Source of the DNA: Acinetobacter sp. WCHA55
GTDB taxonomy: Bacteria > Pseudomonadota > Gammaproteobacteria > Pseudomonadales > Moraxellaceae
Length of the DNA stretch: 64,000 nt
Direction: 5' to 3'
Assembly (NCBI RefSeq): GCF_002165305.2
Contig: NZ_CP032286.1
Coordinates: forward strand, 2,666,001-2,730,000
The notes beneath the pieces are model-generated. The model was not told the origin of the DNA. It saw only the letters and a program-made list of their open reading frames with translations, and made no database searches. Shown piece by piece: positions 34,247 through 45,546 of this stretch. A program made the position numbers and the translations under genes. Position 1 is the first letter of the stretch. Each line of letters begins with the position of its first letter.

Positions 34247-34981
34247 TTAATCAGCTGGGAATGCTTTTGGTGGAGGTGCATATTTAGATGCATCTGCGGT
34301 TTTGTCTGTAGCCACCATAGACTGTAGCGGATAGATCACGGTACCAATCACACCTGTATTTTGGATGGAACCATGATCTGAGTTTGCAGCATAGGCATCT
34401 TCTGGTCGACTAAAAGTAAAAGATGCCACCGCAGAGTCACTCTTACGGAAGCCTTCAACAATCAACTCACCCTGTGGACGAAGCACATAACCTGAATTGC
34501 TACGTGATGCTACACGTCCATCGATAACATCTAAACCATCCACACTGGCAACCACTTCAAACGTGCTATTGCTGTGGTTTTGGTATTTGAGTTGATAACT
34601 TTGTCCATCTTTACCAGTTAAATAATACTGCTGACCATCTCGAAATAAAGGCAGTGGACGCTGTGCATCATCTACAATGGAAAAACTGATTTTTCCAGCG
34701 GCCAATGACAGGCTGTTCACGGCTTTCCCCACGTATTTTTTACTGGCATAGCGAACTTGTGATTCAGCAATTGGGCTATTGGATAAACGTTTTAAATTGA
34801 CTTCCGTGACGTTTGAACTGATCTCATCGCCCCACTTGGTGCCTAATTTTTCACTTTTAGCGACCTGAGCATTCTGAACCGTAGATTGCGCACTCATCTC
34901 ACTCATTTTGGTATTTGTGCTACTACAAGCTGCTACAAATAAACTCAAAAGCAGGGAGATAAATAAATAAAGTTTTTTCAT
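34247..34981 (-). CDS. Uncharacterised lipoprotein
   Basis: 244 residues. Signal peptide and lipobox MKKLYLFISLLLSLFVAAC with Cys19 the lipid site. The mature part has no domain I know; it contains a central beta-rich region (YYLTGKDGQSYQLKYQNHS, FEVVASVDGLDVIDGRVASR) reminiscent of surface or secreted protein domains. Proline-rich tail (YAPPPKAFPAD). Own terminator, no obvious operon partner. Confidence 0.8.
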   Translation of the reverse strand: MKKLYLFISLLLSLFVAACSSTNTKMSEMSAQSTVQNAQVAKSEKLGTKWGDEISSNVTEVNLKRLSNSPIAESQVRYASKKYVGKAVNSLSLAAGKISFSIVDDAQRPLPLFRDGQQYYLTGKDGQSYQLKYQNHSNSTFEVVASVDGLDVIDGRVASRSNSGYVLRPQGELIVEGFRKSDSAVASFTFSRPEDAYAANSDHGSIQNTGVIGTVIYPLQSMVATDKTADASKYAPPPKAFPAD

Positions 34982-35171
34982 TTTGGCTTCATCCTAAATG
35001 CAATTTTTATCGTTGTCAGGCAATCATTTTTCATGGTTCATCTGTCTATTCTGTAGACGATTCACCCCATGAGTTTAAATTAAGCCTATTTTTTCAGCAG
35101 CCTATTAGTTTTATATAATTGTAAGTTAAGTGCTTCTCACTACCTTTAAGCTCAAGAAACCCTGTTTTGAC
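34982..35171. promoter_or_regulatory. Promoter region of the lipoprotein gene
   Basis: 190 AT-rich bases. No specific site recognised. Confidence 0.4.
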
Positions 35172-35861
35172 TTAATGCTGTGAATAATCTCTCGCTCCGA
35201 ACAAGGCGGTTCCAACGCGAACCATAGTTGACCCAGCTGCAATCGCATCGACCATATCGCCTGACATGCCCATGCTTAAGGTATCCCAATCTTCAGGATG
35301 TACATGCAGCTCTTTAACTTGGTCAAATAATACTTTTGCCGCCTTAAAGGCTTGAGTATTGTTTGGTGCAGGAATCACCATTAAACCACGCAGTTTGATG
35401 TGAGGTAACTGACTAATACTTTTGACCAACTCAGCAACCTCATTAGGCTGACAACCATCTTTGCTGTCTTGAGCATCGATATTGACCTGTAGACAAAGAT
35501 TTAATAGTGGTTGTGTTGTCAGACGCTGTGCCGATAAACGTTCTGCAATAATTAAACGATCAACGCCATGCACCCATGCAAACTTTTCAGCCAAATGTTT
35601 AGTTTTATTGCGTTGTACATGCCCAATAAAATGCCATTCAATCTCTAAATCCTGTAGCGCCTCTATTTTCTGCAAAGCCTCTTGTAGGTAGTTCTCACCA
35701 AAGGCACGTTGACCACAAGCATACATGTCTCGTAACACTTCACACGGATGTGTTTTAGAAACCGCCAAAAGCTCTACAGACTCCACATCACGACCTGACA
35801 TTTCACATGCCTGCTGAATTTGGGATAACACGTGTTGACGTGAGTTTTGCAAGATATTCAT
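35172..35861 (-). CDS. yggS: YggS/PLPBP family pyridoxal-phosphate homeostasis protein
   Basis: About 229 residues from the Met at 35861, which matches the family's usual start (MNILQNSRQHVLSQIQQAC); Met codons at 35885 and 35876 are possible. PLP-binding Lys in LLAVSKTHP, then FGENYLQEALQK, EWHFIGHVQRNKTKHL, LMVIPAPN and the phosphate loop LSMGMSGDMVDAIAAGSTMVRVG. Controls vitamin B6 and amino/keto acid balance. Divergent from pilT, a conserved neighbourhood. Confidence 0.94.
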   Translation of the reverse strand: MNILQNSRQHVLSQIQQACEMSGRDVESVELLAVSKTHPCEVLRDMYACGQRAFGENYLQEALQKIEALQDLEIEWHFIGHVQRNKTKHLAEKFAWVHGVDRLIIAERLSAQRLTTQPLLNLCLQVNIDAQDSKDGCQPNEVAELVKSISQLPHIKLRGLMVIPAPNNTQAFKAAKVLFDQVKELHVHPEDWDTLSMGMSGDMVDAIAAGSTMVRVGTALFGARDYSQH

Positions 35862-35983
35862 TGACGAGGGTCTCATTTCAGTCATCTTTTTTGCTTTGCC
35901 ATTCAACAAACTGTTGGTTAAGTTGATTGAAAGCCTTATTATTCTATCAAAATAATTAGCATTTAAATGAACTCGGGGAAATA

Positions 35984-37021
35984 ATGGATATCACAGAATT
36001 ACTAGCCTTTTCAGCTAAGAACGGGGCATCAGATTTACACTTATCTGCAGGTATGCCACCAATGATTCGTGTCGATGGTGAAGTTCGTCGTATCAATTTA
36101 CCAGCTTTAGAACACAAAGAAGTGCATAAACTGGTCTATGACATCATGAATGACAAACAACGTCGTGATTTCGAAGAAAAATTAGAAACGGACTTTTCCT
36201 TTGAAGTCCCAAGCATTGCTCGCTTTCGTGTGAACGCATTCAACCAAAACCGTGGTGCAGGTGCAGTATTCCGTACCATTCCGTCTAAAGTCCTGACTAT
36301 GGAAGACTTAGGTTTAGGACAAACCTTTAAAGAGTTGTGTGAATTACCACGTGGTTTGGTTTTAGTGACAGGGCCTACCGGTTCTGGTAAATCTACCACG
36401 TTAGCAGCAATGATCGATTATATTAACGATAACCGCTATGACCACATCTTAACAGTTGAAGACCCAATCGAATTTGTACACCAGTCAAAAAAATGTTTGA
36501 TCAACCAACGTGAAGTGCACCGTGATACGCATGGCTTTAACGAAGCGCTGCGTTCTGCACTACGTGAAGACCCCGATATTATCCTCGTGGGTGAAATGCG
36601 TGACCTTGAAACCATTCGTTTGGCACTCACAGCAGCTGAAACGGGGCACTTGGTCTTCGGTACACTACATACCACCTCTGCGGCAAAAACCATTGACCGT
36701 GTGATTGACGTATTCCCTGCGGAAGAAAAAGATATGGTTCGTGCCATGTTATCTGAATCGCTACAAGCTGTGATTTCTCAAACCTTACTCAAGAAAAATG
36801 GCGGTGGCCGTGTTGCCGCGCATGAGATCATGATTGGTATTCCTGCCATTCGTAACTTAATTCGTGAAAACAAAGTGGCACAGATGTATTCTGCTATTCA
36901 GACTGGTGCAAACTACGGTATGACCACACTGGATCAAAGTTTGAAAAACTTGGTCACCAAAGGGGTGATTAGTCCACAGACTGCGCGTACAGCTGCCAAG
37001 CAACCTGAAACCTTCTTATAA
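35984..37021 (+). CDS. pilT: Type IV pilus retraction ATPase PilT
   Basis: 345 residues. Drives retraction of type IV pili and hence twitching and DNA uptake. Walker A GPTGSGKSTTLAAMIDY, Asp box and Walker B (DPDIILVGEMRDLETIRLAL), His box (HLVFGTLHTTSAAKTIDR) and the C-terminal AIRNLIRENK motif typical of PilT. Complete. Followed by pilU after 26 bp. Confidence 0.98.
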   Translation: MDITELLAFSAKNGASDLHLSAGMPPMIRVDGEVRRINLPALEHKEVHKLVYDIMNDKQRRDFEEKLETDFSFEVPSIARFRVNAFNQNRGAGAVFRTIPSKVLTMEDLGLGQTFKELCELPRGLVLVTGPTGSGKSTTLAAMIDYINDNRYDHILTVEDPIEFVHQSKKCLINQREVHRDTHGFNEALRSALREDPDIILVGEMRDLETIRLALTAAETGHLVFGTLHTTSAAKTIDRVIDVFPAEEKDMVRAMLSESLQAVISQTLLKKNGGGRVAAHEIMIGIPAIRNLIRENKVAQMYSAIQTGANYGMTTLDQSLKNLVTKGVISPQTARTAAKQPETFL

Positions 37022-37047
37022 GAAAATAATGGATTTGGGGTATAAAT

Positions 37048-38169
37048 ATGGATTTTAACGACTTACTCAATTATATGATTCAACAAAAAGCGTCGGATTT
37101 ATTTATCACCGCTGATGTTGAACCCTCCATGAAAATTAACGGTCAAATTGTGCCTGTGGCTAAGGGCAAGCTGACGGGTGATGTTGCGGGGCAACTGCTC
37201 CACTCGATCATGAGTGAGAAACAGCGCAAAGAATTTGCAGATACACGTGAGTGTAACTTCGCGATTATGAATCGGGATAAAACTGCACGCTTTCGTGTCA
37301 GTGCCTTTCAACAGCGTGACATGCCAGGTATGGTTTTGCGTAGGATTGAGACGCAAATTCCAACCATGGACGAGTTAAAGCTCCCGCCTGTGCTCAAAGA
37401 GTTAGCCATGACCAAACGTGGCATCATCATCTTTGTGGGTGCAACAGGTACAGGTAAATCGACCTCTTTGGCTTCGATCATTGGTTACCGTAACCAAAAC
37501 TCGAAAGGTCATATCATTACCATTGAAGACCCGATTGAATTTATTCATGAGCATGCGGGCTGTATTATTACCCAGCGTGAAGTAGGCATTGACACTGACT
37601 CCTTTGAAGTGGCTTTGAAAAACACCTTGCGTCAAGCACCTGATGTGATCTTGATCGGTGAGATTCGTTCCCGAGAAACCATGGATTATGCGATTGCCTT
37701 TGCTGAAACAGGTCACTTGGTATTTGCAACGCTGCATGCCAACAATGCTAACCAAGCCATCGAGCGTATTATTCACTTTTTTGAAACAGACCGTCATAGC
37801 CAATTGTTTATGGACTTGTCTTTAAACCTTAAAGCGATGGTTGCTCAGCAGTTGATTCCAACACCAGACGGTAATTCTCGTCGTGCTGCAATTGAGATTT
37901 TGATTAACTCACCGTTAATTTCCGATTTGATCCGTAAAGGTGAAATCCACGAAATTAAAGACCTGATGAAGCGTTCTCGTGAACTCGGTATGCAAACTTT
38001 TGACCAAGCCTTATTCGATTTGTACAAAGCTAAGCAGATTACCTATAAAGATGCGCTGAAACACGCCGACTCTCCAAATGACTTACGATTACAAATCAAG
38101 TTGTCTGAAGAAGGCGGTGATCGTCTATTGCATGCTAGTGCAAACATCACATTTGACGGACAAGCTTAA
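37048..38169 (+). CDS. pilU: PilT-like ATPase PilU
   Basis: 373 residues. Accessory retraction ATPase that supports PilT. Walker A GATGTGKSTSLASIIGYRN, Walker B PDVILIGEIRSRETMDYAI, His box HLVFATLHANNANQAIER, C-terminal extension DRLLHASANITFDGQA as in other PilU. Same operon as pilT, closed by a terminator. Confidence 0.97.
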   Translation: MDFNDLLNYMIQQKASDLFITADVEPSMKINGQIVPVAKGKLTGDVAGQLLHSIMSEKQRKEFADTRECNFAIMNRDKTARFRVSAFQQRDMPGMVLRRIETQIPTMDELKLPPVLKELAMTKRGIIIFVGATGTGKSTSLASIIGYRNQNSKGHIITIEDPIEFIHEHAGCIITQREVGIDTDSFEVALKNTLRQAPDVILIGEIRSRETMDYAIAFAETGHLVFATLHANNANQAIERIIHFFETDRHSQLFMDLSLNLKAMVAQQLIPTPDGNSRRAAIEILINSPLISDLIRKGEIHEIKDLMKRSRELGMQTFDQALFDLYKAKQITYKDALKHADSPNDLRLQIKLSEEGGDRLLHASANITFDGQA

Positions 38170-38185
38170 GCATTTCTTTAAACAA

Positions 38186-38217
38186 TAAAAAAGGGCTTCT
38201 CATGAAGCCCTTTTTTA
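38186..38217. terminator. Bidirectional terminator pilU / fur
   Basis: AAAAAAGGGCTTC / GAAGCCCTTTTTT hairpin between the convergent genes. Confidence 0.9.
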
Positions 38218-38228
38218 GATCTAAGTAA

Positions 38229-38666
38229 TTACTTTTTACGCAGTGCTTCTTGGCACTCAGCAGCATCACAGTAACCGTATAGGTTGAGTGAGTGACCTGT
38301 TAAAGTGAAGCCATGCTTTTCAGCAACTTCGTGCTGCTCATGCTCAATCACTTCGTTGCTAAACTCAACCACTTTATTGCAGTTTTGACAAACGATATGA
38401 TCATGATGATCGTCTTGCATGATTTCGAAAACAGAATGGTTATTTTCAAAGTGATGGCGCTGAATAATGCCCGCTGCTTCAAACTGCGTTAACACGCGGT
38501 AAACAGTTGCTAAACCGACATCTTCACCTTGTTCAAGTAAAGTCTTATAAATATCTTCCGCACTTAAATGGTGTTGCTTTGAATTTTCTAGTAGTTCTAA
38601 TATTTTAATTCGTGGAAGTGTAACTTTAAGTCCAGCTTTGCGTAGATCTTGATTTGAAATTGGCAT
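38229..38666 (-). CDS. fur: Ferric uptake regulator Fur
   Basis: 145 residues. Fe(II)-dependent repressor of iron uptake genes. Winged-helix (LRKAGLKVTLPRIKILELLE; LATVYRVLTQFEAAGIIQRH), regulatory metal ligands HHDHIVCQNCNKVVEF, and C-terminal Cys pair YGYCDAAEC. Divergent from bamE, a conserved arrangement. Confidence 0.98.
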   Translation of the reverse strand: MPISNQDLRKAGLKVTLPRIKILELLENSKQHHLSAEDIYKTLLEQGEDVGLATVYRVLTQFEAAGIIQRHHFENNHSVFEIMQDDHHDHIVCQNCNKVVEFSNEVIEHEQHEVAEKHGFTLTGHSLNLYGYCDAAECQEALRKK

Positions 38667-38778
38667 GTAAAAAGGTCTCTCAACAAATTTAAAGTTAGAA
38701 TATGCAACAAAGTGTAGATGCAGTATGATCTATCCGTGGCTCAATTGCATCATAATTAATTTGGGATAGTGTAGCAAA
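38667..38778. promoter_or_regulatory. Divergent fur / bamE promoter region
   Basis: 112 bases with both promoters. No clear Fur box. Confidence 0.5.
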
Positions 38779-39177
38779 ATGCAAAAAATCATGTTGGCGT
38801 TATTCGTCACTTCACTGCTCGCAGGCTGTTCGACCTTGGGCGTTTATAAAGTTGATATTCCTCAAGGTACGCCATTAACTCAAGCACAAGCGTCAAAAAT
38901 ACAAGTTGGCATGAGCCATCAACAAGTTCGCTTTTTGCTTGGTAGCCCGACAGTTTCAGATCCAATGAATCCGCTACGTTGGGACTACATCTACAATTAT
39001 ACCCCAGGAACGTATGCTAAAAAAGCCAAGATTCCTGCTGCACAAGGTCAACACTTGAAAGTCTATTTCGACTCAAATGGTATTGTCCAAAAAATTGAAG
39101 GCTTAGAAACCATTCCTGCATCTCAACCGGGCTTACCAGCATCGAAAGAAGCGATTCTAAACGCGCCCCCACTATAA
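38779..39177 (+). CDS. bamE: Outer-membrane assembly lipoprotein BamE
   Basis: 132 residues. Lipobox LLAGCST with the Cys at 16. SmpA/OmlA domain: IQVGMSHQQVRFLLGSPTVSDPMNPLRWDYIYNY. Small lipoprotein of the BAM complex that inserts outer-membrane proteins. The C-terminal tail beyond the domain (ASQPGLPASKEAILNAPPL) is longer than in E. coli. Confidence 0.95.
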   Translation: MQKIMLALFVTSLLAGCSTLGVYKVDIPQGTPLTQAQASKIQVGMSHQQVRFLLGSPTVSDPMNPLRWDYIYNYTPGTYAKKAKIPAAQGQHLKVYFDSNGIVQKIEGLETIPASQPGLPASKEAILNAPPL

Positions 39178-39195
39178 AGCCTTATTCTAAAAAAG

Positions 39196-39219
39196 AAACC
39201 CCTCGACTGAGGGGTTTTT
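39196..39219. terminator. Bidirectional terminator bamE / rnfH
   Basis: GAAACCCCTC / GAGGGGTTTTTC hairpin between convergent genes. Confidence 0.88.
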
Positions 39220-39223
39220 CATA

Positions 39224-39547
39224 TCATTTCGATTGTTTTAAGCGATTGCCTTTAGCAAAGCGCCCCACGGGGTTATTTTGTGCACGTATCCTTCGAATAT
39301 CTTTAGGGTTAATGCTCAAAGGACGATAAATTTCAACACGATCCCCTACCTGCAAAACCTGTCTATGGTCTTTGATGCGGGTACCAAAGATGCCCAATTG
39401 CAAAGGCTCAGGCAATTCAACCTGCGAACCTATGCCACTCAGTTGAATTGCATCCTGTACTGTCATTCCCTCAGAAAACGGCACACTAATATGAAACTGC
39501 TGGTCTGCTGTTGCATAAGCAACCCAGACTTGTGGAAGCGTGTTCAT
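39224..39547 (-). CDS. rnfH: RnfH (RatB) family ubiquitin-like protein
   Basis: 107 residues from the ATG at 39547, which overlaps the upstream stop as TAATG. Beta-grasp fold: QVWVAYATADQQFHISVPF, GMTVQDAIQLSGI, LGIFGTRIKDHRQVLQVGDR, VEIYRPLSINPKDIRR (family end motif). Function in E. coli unclear; usually beside the RatA toxin-like gene, which is absent here. Confidence 0.92.
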   Translation of the reverse strand: MNTLPQVWVAYATADQQFHISVPFSEGMTVQDAIQLSGIGSQVELPEPLQLGIFGTRIKDHRQVLQVGDRVEIYRPLSINPKDIRRIRAQNNPVGRFAKGNRLKQSK

Positions 39548-40629
39548 TAGATCAGTTTTCCAAGTACCGCTACAATGGCCAATACGATAGAAACAGGTAA
39601 TACCACACGCACTGCGATGCGCCAAATATTATAAAAAGCTTCATTACTAAAGTTCATCGACTTACGTAAATGGCTAATTTTCATAATCCAACCAGCAAAA
39701 ATGGCATAAATCAAACAAATCACTAAGCCCCAAAGCATCAGTAAGATGTTAAAAATCGGACCAATCGCTGGAATCAACCAAACCAATGTCGCAGCCAGAA
39801 CTATCAACCATTGAATGACCACATTCAGTTGACGCTGTGCCAACTGTTCACGTGCCATCTGTAACAACACGGCCGACGCTGCAACTGCAGTAAAAGCAAT
39901 TGCATACGCAGGTAATGCCGCTTGGACTGCAAAAAATGCAAAAGCAACTACCGCTAAAATTTGTGCAATCCAAATCGGTAAAACAGTCTTGGTTGCTTCA
40001 TCTTGCTGTTGAACTTGTGCCAAACTGTTCTGCCAGTACATGCCAAGTCCTAAACCACTTGCCACCAAAGCCAATACCGTTGCACTACCCCATTCTGAAA
40101 ACTCAACAGGCGTTACTTGCCATTCAGCAGTTCCTGTACCAGAAAGGTTTGCAAACATTAAGGAAATCAGCACACCAACCGCCGTTAACGCTAAGGTCAA
40201 CAGACGTGGGGCAAAAGACAACGCGATAGCAACCACAGCCAAAGCAATAAAGATCACGGACGATGTCATATCGGCCAGTGCATATTGATTTAACAATTGT
40301 GCAGCATTAGACAACATACCGCCCGCTAAAAAAGGAATAAAGACGACAGCAAGCCATCCCACAAGACGCCACGTCTGAGAAGCATCAGCATCACGCGTCA
40401 AACTCGACAAAGCATTCAATGCCGTGGTTTTTGAACGCTTGGCTAAGGCAATTTCTAAGTAACACACAGGTAAAGCCAAGATCACCATGGTCACTAACCA
40501 AAGTAACCAAAAATCGAGCTGACGTTCAACCTGAATTCCCACCAAGGGTGCAAGTGTGGCAATGATAATAAATGATAAACAAAATGCCATCAGCGGCGAT
40601 AACCATCGAGACATAGCATTGTCTTGCAT
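39547..40629 (-). CDS. Divergent neurotransmitter:sodium symporter-like membrane protein
   Basis: About 360 residues from 40629, where GAAGGAA lies 8 bases upstream. About ten to eleven hydrophobic segments. The N-terminal WLVTMVILALPVCYLEIALAK and the C-terminal SNEAFYNIWRIAVRVVLPVSI resemble NSS transporters, but it is shorter than the usual 450-500 residues and lacks the glycine-rich unwound TM1 motif, so the substrate is unknown. Coupled to rnfH by TAATG overlap. Confidence 0.7.
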   Translation of the reverse strand: MQDNAMSRWLSPLMAFCLSFIIIATLAPLVGIQVERQLDFWLLWLVTMVILALPVCYLEIALAKRSKTTALNALSSLTRDADASQTWRLVGWLAVVFIPFLAGGMLSNAAQLLNQYALADMTSSVIFIALAVVAIALSFAPRLLTLALTAVGVLISLMFANLSGTGTAEWQVTPVEFSEWGSATVLALVASGLGLGMYWQNSLAQVQQQDEATKTVLPIWIAQILAVVAFAFFAVQAALPAYAIAFTAVAASAVLLQMAREQLAQRQLNVVIQWLIVLAATLVWLIPAIGPIFNILLMLWGLVICLIYAIFAGWIMKISHLRKSMNFSNEAFYNIWRIAVRVVLPVSIVLAIVAVLGKLI

Positions 40630-40771
40630 GATGCGTTCCTTCAATAAGTCTTGCGCTATTTTGCCTTGCTCTCTTCTGAAAATCAAAAACAAAAAGCAAA
40701 CCATCAAAACTGATGATTTGCTGCGCTAAATATTATTAAAATTTATTGTTTTTATCCCTCGTTTGGCTCAC

Positions 40772-41221
40772 TTATGAAAAGAAACGAGCAAACCAGTTTT
40801 TCCCTTTTTTCTTTTCTTTTTCTTTGATAATACCCATCATATTTTCTTTTACAGCACCGACATAATCGGCATCATCGTGTTGAATATGATTAATCAACCA
40901 TTTTGACAACACTTCGTGTAGTTCAGCTTCAATTGAATGCCCCAGCTCAAAACGGTCACGATAAGATTCAATTTTTTTAATAAATAAATCATGTACACGT
41001 TTGTGTGGTACACGATACTTATAACCGGCCTCTTCTTGAAGAGACTCTTCAAAAGTAAAGTGAGACTGTGTGTAATCAATAATATTTTCTAAAATTTGTT
41101 TCACGCGTTCACGGTCAGCATTGACATCGATTGCATCAATTTCATTGATATAGTCGAGAATACGACGGTGTTGATCGTCAATCACATCGATACCAGTATT
41201 ATATTCTGGAACCCACTTCAT
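40772..41221 (-). CDS. Bacteriohemerythrin
   Basis: About 149 residues; starts at 41221 or the Met two codons earlier. Diiron-binding pattern: VIDDQHRRILDY, HFTFEESLQEEAGY, HKRVHDLFIKK, and HIQHDDADYVGAV, all His/Glu/Asp ligands present. O2-binding or O2-sensing protein. Basic tail KEKEKKKGKNWFARFFS is unusual for the family and may mediate membrane or nucleic-acid contact. Confidence 0.92.
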   Translation of the reverse strand: MKWVPEYNTGIDVIDDQHRRILDYINEIDAIDVNADRERVKQILENIIDYTQSHFTFEESLQEEAGYKYRVPHKRVHDLFIKKIESYRDRFELGHSIEAELHEVLSKWLINHIQHDDADYVGAVKENMMGIIKEKEKKKGKNWFARFFS

Positions 41222-41440
41222 TATCATTCCGACCACCCAATATAAATTAATAGATTAATTACATGAATTAATCATATCGATTAGAATTAAAAATAAAAGT
41301 GAATCAAATTGGTTGGTTTTATTCTATTTCCATTAAATTAAACTTAAGTATTTATTTTAAATAAGCAAATAAATTTAAACCCGACCAAAAGAATCAATTA
41401 TTATTTAACCAATTTTATTATTTTATAAATGCATATCAAA
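41222..41440. promoter_or_regulatory. Very AT-rich region upstream of the hemerythrin gene
   Basis: About 220 bases of long A/T tracts; holds the hemerythrin promoter. Nothing else seen. Confidence 0.4.
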
Positions 41441-41479
41441 ATAAAAGCATGCTTAATATTATTATCAACATGCTTTTAT
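41441..41479. terminator. Terminator of the amidotransferase gene
   Basis: Perfect 11-bp stem ATAAAAGCATG / CATGCTTTTAT. Confidence 0.7.
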
Positions 41480-41501
41480 ATTCTAATTATTTTGAAACAA
41501 A

Positions 41502-42350
41502 TTAATATTGATCTGCTTTAGTGACACGTTTTAAAGATGGATCTTTGGCCTCTCGGATTAAACGTTCCACATGGGTCATTTGGTGGCGGATCGCTTTGCC
41601 ATATTGAAATAAAATCATTTCACCGGGTGCAAAGGCTGTCCACGCTTCATTTTGAGTCAACGGTTCGGTAGTAATCACGGCCACACGATCGTCTGCAGTA
41701 GTGACTTGGCTAAAATCAACCTCAACATCAATATCAATCAGCTGTGCAGGTTTAAATGGGTACTCACGCACCAACCAATGTAGTTTGGTAATGGCATAAC
41801 TAAACAGTGCCTGCCCATTCGATAAACAGAAATTGAAGGTGCCATGCTCCGCAATTCGTGGAGAAATATCAGTGAATAAATCAAAAATCTGATCTAGACT
41901 TGGCTCGGTATAGCCAAATTTATTCACTAGCTGATCAAGTAAATAGCAAAATGCACGCTCACTGTCGGTATTACCCACTGGGGTAAAGCGTCCTGAGAGT
42001 ACAGGATCAAAGTCATGCAAATCGCCATTATGTGCAAAAATCCACTGTCGTCCCCATAACTCACGGCTAAATGGATGTGAGTTCTCTAAGTTGATTTTTC
42101 CTTGTGTCGCTTTGCGGATATGTGCAATTACATTGCGTGATTTAATTGGATAGTTCCGAATTAATTCAGCAATCGGTGACTCAACTGCAGATTGATTGTC
42201 GACAAATAAACGACAGGCTTTATCCTCAAAAAAAGCAATCCCAAAACCGTCACAATGATCTGAAGTAATCCCCGCGCGCTGTGAAAAGCCTCGAAATGAA
42301 AAGGTAATATCAGTCGGTGTTGCACAGTTCATTCCGAGCAGTTGGCACAT
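41502..42350 (-). CDS. Class II glutamine amidotransferase (YafJ-like)
   Basis: 282 residues. N-terminal nucleophile Cys2 (MCQLLGMNC), then FSQRAGITSDHCDGFGIAFF, RNVIAHIRKATQGKINLENS, HPFSRELWGRQWIFAHNGDL and PVGNTDSERAFCYLL, the glutaminase signatures. No synthase domain, so the acceptor is unknown; E. coli YafJ/GAT homologues are uncharacterised. Confidence 0.93.
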   Translation of the reverse strand: MCQLLGMNCATPTDITFSFRGFSQRAGITSDHCDGFGIAFFEDKACRLFVDNQSAVESPIAELIRNYPIKSRNVIAHIRKATQGKINLENSHPFSRELWGRQWIFAHNGDLHDFDPVLSGRFTPVGNTDSERAFCYLLDQLVNKFGYTEPSLDQIFDLFTDISPRIAEHGTFNFCLSNGQALFSYAITKLHWLVREYPFKPAQLIDIDVEVDFSQVTTADDRVAVITTEPLTQNEAWTAFAPGEMILFQYGKAIRHQMTHVERLIREAKDPSLKRVTKADQY

Positions 42351-42485
42351 AATATTGATCTTATTTAAACATATTTATTTATGATGGTTTTATTGTGCAT
42401 GAGTCCTGACTGGCTTGCAATTCACAATGCGTCATAACCCGAACACATTCGGGCATAAAACCATTTTTATAAAACGTATAGCCCT

Positions 42486-42510
42486 AAAAAAAGCCTCCAA
42501 GGAGGCTTTC
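42486..42510 (-). terminator. Terminator of argB
   Basis: AAAGCCTCC / GGAGGCTTT stem; T-run on the minus strand. Confidence 0.85.
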
Positions 42511-42517
42511 AAAATAC

Positions 42518-44855
<2,338 letters not shown>

Positions 44856-44997
44856 AGGTCTAACTTCTAATTTATTCAGATCAACAACTCTTTCAGTTGT
44901 CCTTGTTGTTATGCTTAACACTGTATTTAATTTTACTCAGGATTCAAAAAAGAGTTGTAACTTTTTATGAACTAAAAATAATCATTCAGCTTTAAAA

Positions 44998-45033
44998 CAA
45001 CAAAGCCTCTTTCAAGGAGAGGCTTTGTTGTTT
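44998..45033 (-). terminator. Terminator of dut
   Basis: AACAACAAAGCCTCT / AGAGGCTTTGTTGTT stem, with TTTT beyond it on the minus strand. Confidence 0.85.
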
Positions 45034-45051
45034 CACTTTATCACTGAGAAA

Positions 45052-45504
45052 TTAGTTTTGACCTGTATGTCCGAAACCACCTGCACCACGTTCTGTCGCT
45101 TCAAACTCATTCACAATATCAAACTGTGCTTGAATCACAGGTACGAGTACGTACTGTGCAAGACGTTCACCCGGTTCTAAACTGAAAGCTGTTTGACTAC
45201 GGTTCCAAACTGAAACCATCAATTCACCTTGATAGTCCGAATCAATTAAACCCACCAAGTTACCTAAAACAATACCATGCTTATGACCTAAACCTGAACG
45301 CGGTAAAATTAAACCTGCAAAATGCGGATCTTCAATATAAATAGATAAACCCGTTTTGACCAAAACTGTTTGTCCTGGTTCAATGACGGTCGCAGCATCG
45401 ACACATGCACGAAGGTCTAAGCCTGCTGAACCCGAAGTTGCATAGGTTGGCATCGGCCATTCATTGCCTAAACGTGAATCCAACACTTTAACCTGAACTT
45501 TCAT
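45052..45504 (-). CDS. dut: Deoxyuridine triphosphatase (dUTPase)
   Basis: 150 residues. Hydrolyses dUTP to dUMP. Five motifs: SAGLDLRA (I), [11 protein letters not shown] (II), [11 protein letters not shown] (III), [13 protein letters not shown] (IV), [10 protein letters not shown] (V). Upstream of algC-argB, a conserved order. Confidence 0.97.
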   Translation of the reverse strand: MKVQVKVLDSRLGNEWPMPTYATSGSAGLDLRACVDAATVIEPGQTVLVKTGLSIYIEDPHFAGLILPRSGLGHKHGIVLGNLVGLIDSDYQGELMVSVWNRSQTAFSLEPGERLAQYVLVPVIQAQFDIVNEFEATERGAGGFGHTGQN

Positions 45505-45546
45505 TCTCTTTTTCCTAGTACAATAAATTTCTAAAACAAAAAATAT

